Part shown: positions 27,478 to 35,248 of the stretch, in pieces
Layout: each line of letters begins with the position of its first letter
Numbering within the stretch: the stretch's first letter is position 1
Assembly (NCBI RefSeq): GCF_003350325.1
Contig: NZ_QLYZ01000001.1
Location: 310,001-374,000 of the forward strand
DNA length: 64,000 bases
Source: Vibrio rhodolitus
GTDB lineage: Bacteria > Pseudomonadota > Gammaproteobacteria > Enterobacterales > Vibrionaceae
Direction of reading: 5' to 3'
Notes under the pieces: model-generated
Database searches by the model: none
The model's input: only the letters and a program-made list of their open reading frames with translations
What the model was told of the DNA's origin: nothing
Position numbers and translations under genes: made by a program

Positions 27478-28098
27478 TTACTTCATTGAATGACCAAGAG
27501 ACTGTAGGTAAGCGATGATTGCATCCATCTCTGTTTTACCTTCTACGTCTTTAGCCGCATTTGCGATTTGCTCATCGGTATAAGGAACGCCAAATTGATC
27601 GCGGAACACTTGGAGTTTCTTCTGAGTGTCTTTGCCATCAAGAACGTTTTCTTCAAGCCATGGGAAACCAGGCATGTTTGATTCTGGAACCAGTTCACGC
27701 GGATCAATCAGGTGGATACGGTGCCATTCATCAGAATAACGACCACCTACGCGAGCTAGATCTGGACCAGTACGTTTAGAGCCCCACAGGAATGGATGTT
27801 CCCAAACACTTTCGCCAGCTACAGAGTAGTGACCGTAACGCTCTGTTTCTGAACGGAAAGGACGAATCATTTGGCTGTGACAAGTGTTACAACCTTCACG
27901 GATATAAATATCACGACCTTCCATTTCAAGCGCAGTATAAGGACGTAAGTTCTCTACAGGCTCAGTGGTTTGCTTTTGGAAAATTAGTGGAGTGATCTCT
28001 ACTAATGCACCCAAGCTGATCGCAAACACGATTAGAATCGCGAGTAACCCGACATTACGTTCGACAATTTCATGGCGATTATTAGAATTTGAACTCAT
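27478..28098 (-). CDS. ccoO: cbb3-type cytochrome c oxidase subunit II
   Basis: A 206-residue monohaem cytochrome c anchored by one N-terminal helix. The haem motif is [12 protein letters not shown], typical of CcoO. It hands electrons from CcoP to CcoN. Twelve bases separate it from ccoN. Confidence 0.97.
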   Translation of the reverse strand: MSSNSNNRHEIVERNVGLLAILIVFAISLGALVEITPLIFQKQTTEPVENLRPYTALEMEGRDIYIREGCNTCHSQMIRPFRSETERYGHYSVAGESVWEHPFLWGSKRTGPDLARVGGRYSDEWHRIHLIDPRELVPESNMPGFPWLEENVLDGKDTQKKLQVFRDQFGVPYTDEQIANAAKDVEGKTEMDAIIAYLQSLGHSMK

Positions 28099-28110
28099 TC
28101 TTCAATCTCC

Positions 28111-29538
28111 TTATGCAGGTTGAGCAATAGCTTTCAAGCTATGCTTTGGTGCAGTGATTGTCTTGTACGCGTTGTACGCCATTAGGAACATACCGGCTAG
28201 GAAAATAAAGCCACCAATGAAACGTACTGTATAGAACGGGTAAGACGCTTGAACTGATTCAACAAAGCTGTAAGTTAGCGTGCCGTCAGAGTTAACTGCG
28301 CGCCACATCAGACCTTGCATTACACCTGAGATCCACATTGCAACGATGTACAGAACGGTACCGATAGTTGCTAGCCAGAAGTGCGCGTTAATCATACCCA
28401 CTGAGTACATGCGCTCTTGACCAAATAGGCGAGGGATCAAGTGGTAAACCGAACCAATAGAAACCATTGCAACCCAACCAAGTGCACCAGAGTGAACGTG
28501 ACCGATCGTCCAATCTGTGTAGTGCGATAGTGCGTTAACTGTCTTAATCGACATCATTGGACCTTCAAAAGTCGACATGCCGTAGAAAGATAGAGATACG
28601 ATTAGAAAACGTAGGATCGGGTCGTAACGTAGCTTATGCCATGCACCAGATAGCGTCATGATACCGTTGATCATGCCACCCCAAGATGGTGCGAATAGTA
28701 CCAACGACATTACCATACCAAGTGACTGAGTCCAGTCAGGTAGAGCTGTGTAATGTAGGTGGTGAGGACCAGCCCAGATATATAGAGAAACTAACGCCCA
28801 GAAGTGAACGATAGATAGACGGTAAGAATAAACAGGGCGCTCAGCTTGCTTAGGTACAAAGTAGTACATCATACCTAGGAAACCAGCTGTCAAAAGGAAA
28901 CCTACCGCATTGTGACCGTACCACCATTGAACCATGGCATCGACGGCACCAGAGTAAATCGAGTAAGACTTACCTAGGGCAACAGGAATCGCCATGCTGT
29001 TTACGATATGAAGAACTGCTACGGTGATAATAAACGCACCGAAGAACCAGTTTGCTACATAGATATGTGAGGTATTACGTTTAATCAGCGTTCCAAAGAA
29101 CACAATAGCGTAAGACACCCATACTACAGCGATTGCGATATCAATCGGCCATTCCAATTCTGCGTACTCTTTCCCTGAGGTGTAACCCAAAGGTAAAGTG
29201 ATGGCTGCGGCTAAGATAATTGCCTGCCAACCCCAGAATGTAAATGGAACAAGAGGGCCACCAAATAAACGCGTCTGACAAGTACGCTGCACAACATAAT
29301 AAGATGTTGCGAACAGAGCACTGGTACCAAACGCAAAAATAACCGCATTAGTATGCAGTGGACGTAATCTACTATACGTCAGCCACGGCGTATCAAAGTT
29401 TAACTGTGGCCATACTAATTGAGCGGCGATCAAAACACCAACTGCCATCCCGACAATACCCCAAAGGATTGTCACCAAAGTAAATTGACGGACGACGGTA
29501 TAGTTGTAGTTTTGTTCAAGCTGCTTTTCTTGGCTCAT
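28111..29538 (-). CDS. ccoN: cbb3-type cytochrome c oxidase subunit I
   Basis: A 475-residue twelve-helix catalytic subunit holding haem b, haem b3 and CuB. Conserved His segments include [36 protein letters not shown] and [14 protein letters not shown]. It is a high-affinity oxygen-reducing proton pump for microaerobic growth. First gene of the cluster; the ATG has GGAAG upstream. FNR control is expected from other bacteria, but I found no clean FNR box in 29539-29773. Confidence 0.97.
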   Translation of the reverse strand: MSQEKQLEQNYNYTVVRQFTLVTILWGIVGMAVGVLIAAQLVWPQLNFDTPWLTYSRLRPLHTNAVIFAFGTSALFATSYYVVQRTCQTRLFGGPLVPFTFWGWQAIILAAAITLPLGYTSGKEYAELEWPIDIAIAVVWVSYAIVFFGTLIKRNTSHIYVANWFFGAFIITVAVLHIVNSMAIPVALGKSYSIYSGAVDAMVQWWYGHNAVGFLLTAGFLGMMYYFVPKQAERPVYSYRLSIVHFWALVSLYIWAGPHHLHYTALPDWTQSLGMVMSLVLFAPSWGGMINGIMTLSGAWHKLRYDPILRFLIVSLSFYGMSTFEGPMMSIKTVNALSHYTDWTIGHVHSGALGWVAMVSIGSVYHLIPRLFGQERMYSVGMINAHFWLATIGTVLYIVAMWISGVMQGLMWRAVNSDGTLTYSFVESVQASYPFYTVRFIGGFIFLAGMFLMAYNAYKTITAPKHSLKAIAQPA

Positions 29539-29797
29539 ATTTGCATGCTTCCAATTCTAATTACTACACTTTACTTCCAACACGACACATGTCGTAATGC
29601 CACCCAAAATTGCTTTGAAATACTTGACCTCTAAGTAAGGTTAAATAATCTTAGCGATCTTTAATAAAAGTGGCATTTTCAGTGCCAAATAATACTTCAA
29701 TTAACAATTCAATGACAGGGAAGTAACCTTACACTTGGTCTGGATTTTGTTATTTATTTTAAAACTTTGAAGTTTGTTACACGGAGAACACACCGAA

Positions 29798-30148
29798 ATG
29801 GCAGCTCAGAAGCTCACGAAAGGACGTTTTGTTCAAATAATCATCATGTTAACACTACTAATTGTGGCGTTTTTCTGGCGAACAATAACGTATCAAGATG
29901 TAATAAAGGTCGATTGCGAAGGAAAAAACACATGTAGCTTTAAGGTTAATGAGACCGAGTTCACAGCCAAATTTGAGGCAGAAATGTTATCGATTAGTAC
30001 TCAAAATTCAGGTTGGACGATTCACGAAGCGAATTTAACCCAAGAAAAGCCGATGACTTGGCAAATAGCATTCAAACACAAACAACAGATTTCTTTGACT
30101 AATAATGCTCAAGAAGAAACATATCGATTGGAAATAACAAACAAATAA
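29798..30148 (+). CDS. Conserved single-pass membrane protein of unknown function
   Basis: A 116-residue protein from ATG 29798. One N-terminal helix (about residues 9-28), then a periplasmic domain with a Cys pair (VDCEGKNTCSF) that may form a disulfide. It is divergent from ccoN. From memory, a similar uncharacterised gene borders the cbb3 cluster in V. cholerae. I do not recognise a named family. The 29539-29797 gap upstream holds both divergent promoters. Confidence 0.7.
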   Translation: MAAQKLTKGRFVQIIIMLTLLIVAFFWRTITYQDVIKVDCEGKNTCSFKVNETEFTAKFEAEMLSISTQNSGWTIHEANLTQEKPMTWQIAFKHKQQISLTNNAQEETYRLEITNK

Positions 30149-30152
30149 TCAG

Positions 30153-30187
30153 TAAGCCCTGAGCTAAATATAGAAGCTTAGGGCTTA
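30153..30187 (+). terminator. Hairpin after the 29798 gene
   Basis: TAAGCCCT-g-AGCT and AGCT-t-AGGGCTTA form a 12-pair stem with one mismatch, five bases past the stop. No strong T run follows, so termination strength is uncertain. Confidence 0.65.
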
Positions 30188-30329
30188 TTAATAATCAGAG
30201 TTAATATCGATAGATAGTAAATATGATTATTAAGTATTTTATGGTAAATCAATTATGTTAAGTACAAATCCCAGCATAGAGAGTAGAAGAGAGTTCATTA
30301 CACTGTAACCTTGAACTCATAAATACTAC

Positions 30330-30357
30330 ATTTAACATAATATACATAATGCGCACT
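30330..30357 (-). other. dif: Chromosome dimer resolution site dif
   Basis: Read on the minus strand: XerC arm AGTGCGCATTA, centre TGTATA, XerD arm TTATGTTAAAT. This 11-6-11 layout matches the dif sites of E. coli and V. cholerae chromosome I, differing from the E. coli site as I recall it at two bases of the XerC arm. XerC and XerD, activated by FtsK, resolve chromosome dimers here. It fixes this window at the replication terminus. Confidence 0.95.
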
Positions 30358-30823
30358 AATGTGTATTGAAATACGACCATGGCTTTAGCGCTAAATTGTC
30401 GGTTTCTGCGTTATAAATACGGTTAAGTGTTACTGTCATGCGCCGTTCTTCGCATTCTGTGTTTTTTGAACATAGTTATTAGCGACTGCGTCAACTGTGA
30501 TTGTTCCCGCTAATCAGTATCACTTCCTCTTGATAGATGTTTCCTCGATACCAATCCAAAACGGTACGTTGAGATTGTTATCAGCTTCAGTGTTAATTAA
30601 TCTAACGTTCTTCATCTTAAACTTACCCAACACTGATATTAGCTAGTTACTAAAAATTCTCCATCGTTTGTACCTATAACTGCTACGTCGACTTTCAAAT
30701 TGGTTTCTATGCTCTCAACTGGGTGCTGTGGTATCTATCAGGATTGCTTTTTGATGTTCGCCTTTATCTGAGCACCGTCTGTGATAGCCATTGGATTTAA
30801 AACTTAGTCGTTTATCTGTGTAA

Positions 30824-31226
30824 TTACTCGATGCTAAACGCTTCTTACACAATCAAGATAGATTTGCGCGTCCTCACGACCAAAAAACCTTTGGCTATTT
30901 GCACTATCTAAAGCAACTTGCTTCTGGCTCCACTGAATCACAACGAAAGTATGACTTGCTTGATTTGCTAACGATGAATACGAAAGAGTTTATTTTAAAT
31001 CGGATGACACGTGACATTTCTTAATTTAGAGAAAGTGTTACGTCGTCACTTAATGGTATTCGAGGAGATAAAATACATACCCGACTATCTCACCGGAATT
31101 ATCTATAACGCCTAGCGGTATCAATGCGGTGCATTCTATGACTCTAAGACCTACACAAAATCCTTTCGCTATTTCGCTAAGACTACTGGGTTGTTAACCG
31201 AACAGTCAATTAACAGTATCAACTGA
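30824..31226 (+). pseudogene. Decayed gene beside dif
   Basis: A readable protein-like frame runs 30824-31105 (contains RFARPHDQKTFGYLHY, STESQRKYDLLDLL and NTKEFILNRM) but has a TAA at 31022-31024 and another at 31106. The reading then resumes in a different frame at 31116-31226 (YDSKTYTKSFRYFAKTTG) to a TGA at 31224. No start codon or ribosome site is evident. An internal stop plus a frameshift fits a decayed gene. A phage-type replication protein would suit the site, but I could not match a family. Confidence 0.5.
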
Positions 31227-31379
31227 CAAACGATTCTGCGCATTGTATTGATTGCAATGACATTAGCTATTGTTACCCTGTAACTCTAGCTATTCTTATG
31301 CAGCCAATGCTGGAACTCGCCTATTGTTGTATCGTGTGAGATTAAAAGCATAGTAGCAGATACAAAAAATCGCGCCCTT

Positions 31380-31390
31380 ATTTAACATAA
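31380..31390 (-). repeat. Second XerD-arm copy, candidate attachment junction
   Basis: ATTTAACATAA on the plus strand is identical (11/11) and in the same orientation as the XerD arm of dif at 30330-30340, 1,050 bases away. No XerC arm follows at the 6-base spacing of dif. A GC-rich stretch with partial XerC likeness (TAAGCTGCGCG) lies after a 12-base gap. The arm also forms part of a TAACATA-AC-TATGTTA palindrome. Confidence 0.55.
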
Positions 31391-31576
31391 CTATGTTATG
31401 TATAAGCTGCGCGATGATGCTTGATTATACCCGTCCTACGTGAAGTTACAGCGCTTTATTGGTTTAAAAAGGGACTGGAACTCACAAACCTCATCACATA
31501 GAACATCTATGCTCAGAGGCTTTGTTCCTTTGTCGCCTACCTGCATCTCCAAGTTGTTTGGGTATAGGATGGTTGT

Positions 31577-31888
31577 TTAGCCTGCTTTCTTACCCGATTT
31601 GGAGGTAAAGCCTTGGTGTGGGAACACATTTCTGATGCGTTGCTGCACTTTTTTCGGTACTTGTTTTGAGAATACTAACTTAGGACCGGTACGTTGTTGA
31701 TAGACTTTAAGCTCACCATCAAAAGGATTCCTTTCTCCAATCTCTTGGACATTATGCTGGAACTTACTAGGAAAATGCCCTTTTACTTTCTCTATATGTC
31801 CTTGCTTAAAGGTCACTTTTAGGACGGGTCTATCAACGGCAACCAACCAAAAGATCACCAATGCTGCGATAAGAATGACATAAAGCAT
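31577..31888 (-). CDS. DUF3634 family membrane-anchored protein
   Basis: A 103-residue protein with one N-terminal helix (MLYVILIAALVIFWLVA) and a basic cytoplasmic or periplasmic domain ending in TSKSGKKAG. It matches the DUF3634 pattern seen beside matP in Vibrio. Eleven bases downstream of matP, so probably co-transcribed. Function unknown. Confidence 0.82.
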   Translation of the reverse strand: MLYVILIAALVIFWLVAVDRPVLKVTFKQGHIEKVKGHFPSKFQHNVQEIGERNPFDGELKVYQQRTGPKLVFSKQVPKKVQQRIRNVFPHQGFTSKSGKKAG

Positions 31889-31899
31889 TTTACTCTTCC

Positions 31900-32349
31900 C
31901 TAATCAGCCAATAACTTGCTTAAATCTTCCTTTAAACTAGACACGGTTTTTGACGCTTTCTCACTACGGGACGCTTCAGAAAGCAGATATTCGATCGCAT
32001 CCGATAGAGTGCAACCCAACTCACCGGCACGGTATGAAAGCTTTTCCCAAACCCGGTAATCAAGGTCGATAGACTTCTTCTTGGTATGAATCTGTTCCGC
32101 GTTAAAGTGGCGCTTACGCTTTGCACGAATAGCTTGCTTTAGCTTGTTGTCTAACTCAAGCGCCATGTTTTCTTCGATCCACTCGAGTACACGTGTTGGT
32201 TCATGCTCTAGCTTCAGAAGACCTTCTACCGCGACTTTGTCTTCACTACTATCAATATGGCGAGTGATCTTTTCTCCCTCTTTCCACTTCTTGATAAGGT
32301 ACTTCCACTTCCAACCACATTCTAAGTTTTCAAGTTGTTGATATTTCAT
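31900..32349 (-). CDS. matP: Macrodomain Ter protein MatP
   Basis: A 149-residue DNA-binding protein from ATG 32349 (MKYQQLENLECGWKWKYL), the same start and length as E. coli MatP (150). The ribbon-helix-helix region KKSIDLDYRVWEKL and the coiled-coil C-terminus (SSLKEDLSKLL) are present. The basic stretch RAKRKRHFNAEQ is conserved. It binds matS sites, compacts the terminus and links it to the divisome. Three exact matS sites occur in this window and a near match lies in its own leader. Codons upstream to 32415 are open but lack support as coding. Confidence 0.96.
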   Translation of the reverse strand: MKYQQLENLECGWKWKYLIKKWKEGEKITRHIDSSEDKVAVEGLLKLEHEPTRVLEWIEENMALELDNKLKQAIRAKRKRHFNAEQIHTKKKSIDLDYRVWEKLSYRAGELGCTLSDAIEYLLSEASRSEKASKTVSSLKEDLSKLLAD

Positions 32350-32373
32350 TTTATATGACCCGTTAGCATTCTG

Positions 32374-32386
32374 GTGACAGCGTAAC
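32374..32386. promoter_or_regulatory. matS-like site in the matP leader (one mismatch)
   Basis: GTGACAGCGTAAC matches GTGACRNYGTCAC except for A in place of C at position 11. It lies 25-37 bases upstream of the matP ATG, where MatP binding could block transcription or translation initiation. Self-regulation is a hypothesis. Confidence 0.45.
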
Positions 32387-32532
32387 CCAAAGTGGAATTT
32401 TTCACAATCCACCACTATCTAAATATCGACACAGATCGACTATAAAACGTGCAAGTCAACGTTTCAATTCAGATAGATGCTATATGGTGAGAGTGTTTTC
32501 CTATATAATTTGTCTCCTTTTTGCATAAATGA

Positions 32533-34185
32533 ATGTCTCAAATGATCCAAGAACAATGGCAAGCCGTCACGCCGCAATATAATGAATACGATAGCTTTAT
32601 AAATACTATCAATACTTTGCCCTGCGTTGACTTTGCTTCAGCTCAGCCACGTCTAAGTAAAACGATCGATACATTCACTTTACTACAGGGGTTTAACCAA
32701 CTCTTAGTTCTGAACGCCCCTGACAATGCATTTTACCGTAAGCAAATTGCAACTGTAGTCAAAGACAAAACAGCGCAGCCAGTATTAACTACTGAATCGA
32801 TTGATATGAAGGCTCTGTTTGGTTCGTATAGCTGTGATAAAGATGGCACAATTTTGCAACGCAGCTATGGTTTACTGGAAAAAACGCAACAAGGTTTTAT
32901 TGTTCTACCAATCAACACCCTATTGGCAAACCCTGCGAGCTGGTTGCTTCTAAAAGCAGCACTGCTTAGCGGCATAAGCTCTCCTATCAATGTCAATCCC
33001 ACGCGCTTTGCTACCGATGAACTCTCTTATGCAGTTTCAAGTAAGATTATCTTGGTTGGTGACCGTGACCAGATTGCTGAACTCGAATATTTAGAGCCTG
33101 ATCTATACAATGGCTTTGCCTTATACAGCGAGGTAGAACTTGAGCTTGCTTTGTCTCAGAATACAATTGAGCTTTTCTTAGGTCACCTAAATTGGATACT
33201 GCAAACCAATGACCTACCAAGCCTTACTCCAAGCGCTATTCATCGCTTAATGGTAGCTGGCGCACGCCTAACCGAAGATCAACGTTACATGCCACTCGAT
33301 ATCATGTGGTACCTCGCTATTTTCTTTGAATCACTTTCAACTTCTGATGGCGTTCAGTTAACCGAGCACAATATTGATTCAGCAATCGATGCCAAATATT
33401 ACCGTGAAGCATACCTGCCAGAACGTGCTCGTTCAGATATTCTCGATGGTCAGGTGATTATCGAAACACAAGGCGAATGCGTCGGTCAGGTGAATGGTCT
33501 GACTGTGATTGATGTCTCTGGTCATCCGCAATCTTATGGTGAGCCAGCACGTATTTCGTGTGTGATCCATTTTGGTGATGGCGATATCTCTGACGTTGAA
33601 CGTAAAGCCGAGCTCGGCGGTAACCTACACGCCAAAGGTATGATGATCATGCAAGCATTTGTGGCAAGTGCGCTGAAATTGGATGAACCATTACCCTACT
33701 CAGCTTCGGTTGTTTTTGAACAATCTTACTGTGAAGTTGATGGCGATAGCGCAACATTAGCTGAGCTGTGCTCTTTCGTGAGTGCTTTGTCGGAATACCC
33801 AATCAATCAGCAAATTGCGGTCACCGGTGCAGTTGACCAGTTTGGTCGTGTGCAAGCAGTTGGCGGTTTAAATGAAAAAATCGAAGGCTTCTACCACGTT
33901 TGTAAATACCAAGGTTTTACTGGCGAACAAGGGGTTATCCTACCTAAAACCAACCTAAAACACCTAGCACTTCACAAAGATGTGGTCGAAAGCATTAAAA
34001 ACAATGAATTTCATATATGGTCTGTTGAAACGGTCGACCAAGCAATCCCGATCATCATGGGTAAACCATTCCGCGGTGATGATGATGAAAGCGTGATCAG
34101 CAAAATCGCTCAACGTATTGAAAACTTTGAGAGACATGAGCAGTCGGAATCATGGATTGAACGTATCAGGAACTGGTTTAACTAG
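32533..34185 (+). CDS. lonH: Lon-like protease LonH (YcbZ)
   Basis: A 550-residue protein of the YcbZ/LonH branch. The C-terminal Lon protease domain holds the Ser-Lys dyad: Ser406 in EVDGDSATLAEL and Lys449 in GGLNEKIEGF. The N-terminal part is divergent and has no clear Walker A motif. In E. coli the same gene sits between matP and fabA, as here. Its physiological substrate is poorly known. ATG 32533 has no strong ribosome site; ATG 32542 is an alternative. Confidence 0.93.
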   Translation: MSQMIQEQWQAVTPQYNEYDSFINTINTLPCVDFASAQPRLSKTIDTFTLLQGFNQLLVLNAPDNAFYRKQIATVVKDKTAQPVLTTESIDMKALFGSYSCDKDGTILQRSYGLLEKTQQGFIVLPINTLLANPASWLLLKAALLSGISSPINVNPTRFATDELSYAVSSKIILVGDRDQIAELEYLEPDLYNGFALYSEVELELALSQNTIELFLGHLNWILQTNDLPSLTPSAIHRLMVAGARLTEDQRYMPLDIMWYLAIFFESLSTSDGVQLTEHNIDSAIDAKYYREAYLPERARSDILDGQVIIETQGECVGQVNGLTVIDVSGHPQSYGEPARISCVIHFGDGDISDVERKAELGGNLHAKGMMIMQAFVASALKLDEPLPYSASVVFEQSYCEVDGDSATLAELCSFVSALSEYPINQQIAVTGAVDQFGRVQAVGGLNEKIEGFYHVCKYQGFTGEQGVILPKTNLKHLALHKDVVESIKNNEFHIWSVETVDQAIPIIMGKPFRGDDDESVISKIAQRIENFERHEQSESWIERIRNWFN

Positions 34186-34203
34186 CACTGATCGGAGTTG
34201 TTT

Positions 34204-34221
34204 AGCGTACACGTGTTCTCT
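34204..34221. promoter_or_regulatory. FabR-like operator upstream of fabA
   Basis: AGCGTACA-CG-TGTTCTCT is a near palindrome (6 of 8 arm positions) resembling, from memory, the FabR site of E. coli fabA and fabB. It lies about 35-52 bases upstream of the fabA ATG. FabR would tune unsaturated fatty acid synthesis. Confidence 0.5.
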
Positions 34222-34255
34222 AATATGCAGCTATCAAAAATTGGAGTAATTGATA

Positions 34256-34774
34256 ATGCAAAATAAACGTGAATCATATAATCGCGAAGATCTATTAGCG
34301 TCTAGCCAAGGTGAACTATTTGGTGAAGGCTACCCTCAACTACCAGCACCTAACATGCTGATGATGGATCGCATCACTAAGATGTCTGAAACTGAGGGTG
34401 ATTTTGGCAAAGGGTTAATCCTTGCTGAATTAGATATTACTCCGGACCTATGGTTTTTTGATTGCCACTTCCCTGGTGATCCAGTAATGCCTGGTTGTCT
34501 AGGCTTAGATGCAATGTGGCAACTAGTTGGTTTTTACCTTGGTTGGGTTGGCGGCAAAGGTAAAGGTCGTGCTCTTGGTGTTGGCGAAGTTAAGTTCACT
34601 GGTCAAATCCTACCAACTGCGAAAAAAGTGACTTACGAAATTCATATGAAGCGTGTTGTTAATCGTAAACTGGTAATGGGTTTAGCGGATGGTCGCGTAC
34701 TGGTAGATGGAAAAGAAATCTATGTTGCGAAAGACCTCAAAGTTGGTCTCTTCCAAGACACATCTGCGTTTTAA
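34256..34774 (+). CDS. fabA: 3-hydroxydecanoyl-ACP dehydratase/isomerase
   Basis: A 172-residue hot-dog-fold enzyme from ATG 34256 with TTGGAG upstream. The active-site His71 and Asp85 lie in [16 protein letters not shown]. It dehydrates hydroxydecanoyl-ACP and isomerises the product to the cis-3 form, starting unsaturated fatty acid synthesis. Its position between lonH and rmf matches E. coli. Confidence 0.97.
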   Translation: MQNKRESYNREDLLASSQGELFGEGYPQLPAPNMLMMDRITKMSETEGDFGKGLILAELDITPDLWFFDCHFPGDPVMPGCLGLDAMWQLVGFYLGWVGGKGKGRALGVGEVKFTGQILPTAKKVTYEIHMKRVVNRKLVMGLADGRVLVDGKEIYVAKDLKVGLFQDTSAF

Positions 34775-34793
34775 TTCAAGTTTTAACGGTAAG

Positions 34794-34818
34794 CGACTCA
34801 ATCGAGTCGTTTATTTTT
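34794..34818 (+). terminator. Terminator after fabA
   Basis: CGACTC-AATC-GAGTCG stem followed by TTTATTTTTAT, about 20 bases past the stop. Confidence 0.85.
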
Positions 34819-34860
34819 ATCTAATATGTTTAGTTATAGTGCATTAGATGATTAGTATAA

Positions 34861-34876
34861 AGCCCCTTTCGGGGCT
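34861..34876 (-). terminator. Terminator after rmf
   Basis: AGCCCC-TTTC-GGGGCT, followed on the minus strand by TTTATACT, about 30 bases after the rmf stop. The T tract is weak. Confidence 0.6.
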
Positions 34877-34908
34877 CATGTCCTTATGTTGTATGTGAAG
34901 AGAGTTAA

Positions 34909-35082
34909 CTACTTAAATAAGCCAGCTGTTTTATCTTCTCTGGCATCACGCCAACCACCGAGCCAATACGAACGAGCGTCCATCTGTTGATATGGGCAAG
35001 CCTCAGTCGACCGACCATTTAAGCCTGCTTTGTAACCTTGAGATTGTGCACGTTCTAGGCGGTCACGCTTTTGTCTCTTCAT
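34909..35082 (-). CDS. rmf: Ribosome modulation factor
   Basis: A 57-residue basic protein from ATG 35082, chosen because MKRQKRDRLERA is the conserved RMF start and GAGGA lies upstream; the open frame runs six codons further to ATG 35100. The conserved GRS, CPYQ and SYWLGGWRDAR segments are present. It dimerises 70S ribosomes into inactive 100S particles in stationary phase. Confidence 0.96.
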   Translation of the reverse strand: MKRQKRDRLERAQSQGYKAGLNGRSTEACPYQQMDARSYWLGGWRDAREDKTAGLFK

Positions 35083-35194
35083 AGTGTCGTCCTCATACAA
35101 TACGGGTGTGTCTAAGTACTACTATTAAAATAGTGTGGCGCTTTTATTACTCCACTATTAAAGAATCGAACAAAACCTCGCCTTTCACAAGCTA

Positions 35195-35231
35195 TAAAAA
35201 AAGCACGATCGTAAAAATGTGAGATCGTGCT
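35195..35231 (-). terminator. Terminator after the DUF3466 gene
   Basis: AGCACGATC and GATCGTGCT arms with a 12-base loop; the minus strand continues with TTTTTTT. It lies 18 bases past the stop. Confidence 0.9.
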
Positions 35232-35248
35232 CTAGTTTACAATTTTGT

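Larger units (their letters stand above)
30188..31576. other. Gene-poor dif region, probable scar of a XerCD-integrated element
   Basis: About 1.4 kb with no intact gene. It contains, in order: the dif site (30330-30357), a stretch with no readable frame, a decayed plus-strand gene (30824-31226), a one-mismatch matS-like site (31037-31049), a second exact XerD arm (31380-31390), and a short palindrome (CATAGA-ACA-TCTATG, about 31498-31512) followed by a segment ending in GTTTGGGTATAGG that resembles a common Vibrio intergenic repeat. Decay, together with paired Xer arms, suggests an old integrated filamentous phage or satellite. That reading is inference. Confidence 0.6.

Noticed and set aside
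29539..29797. FNR box upstream of ccoN
   Set aside because: Candidates such as TTGAC-CTCT-AAGTAA deviate too far from TTGAT-N4-ATCAA on either strand.
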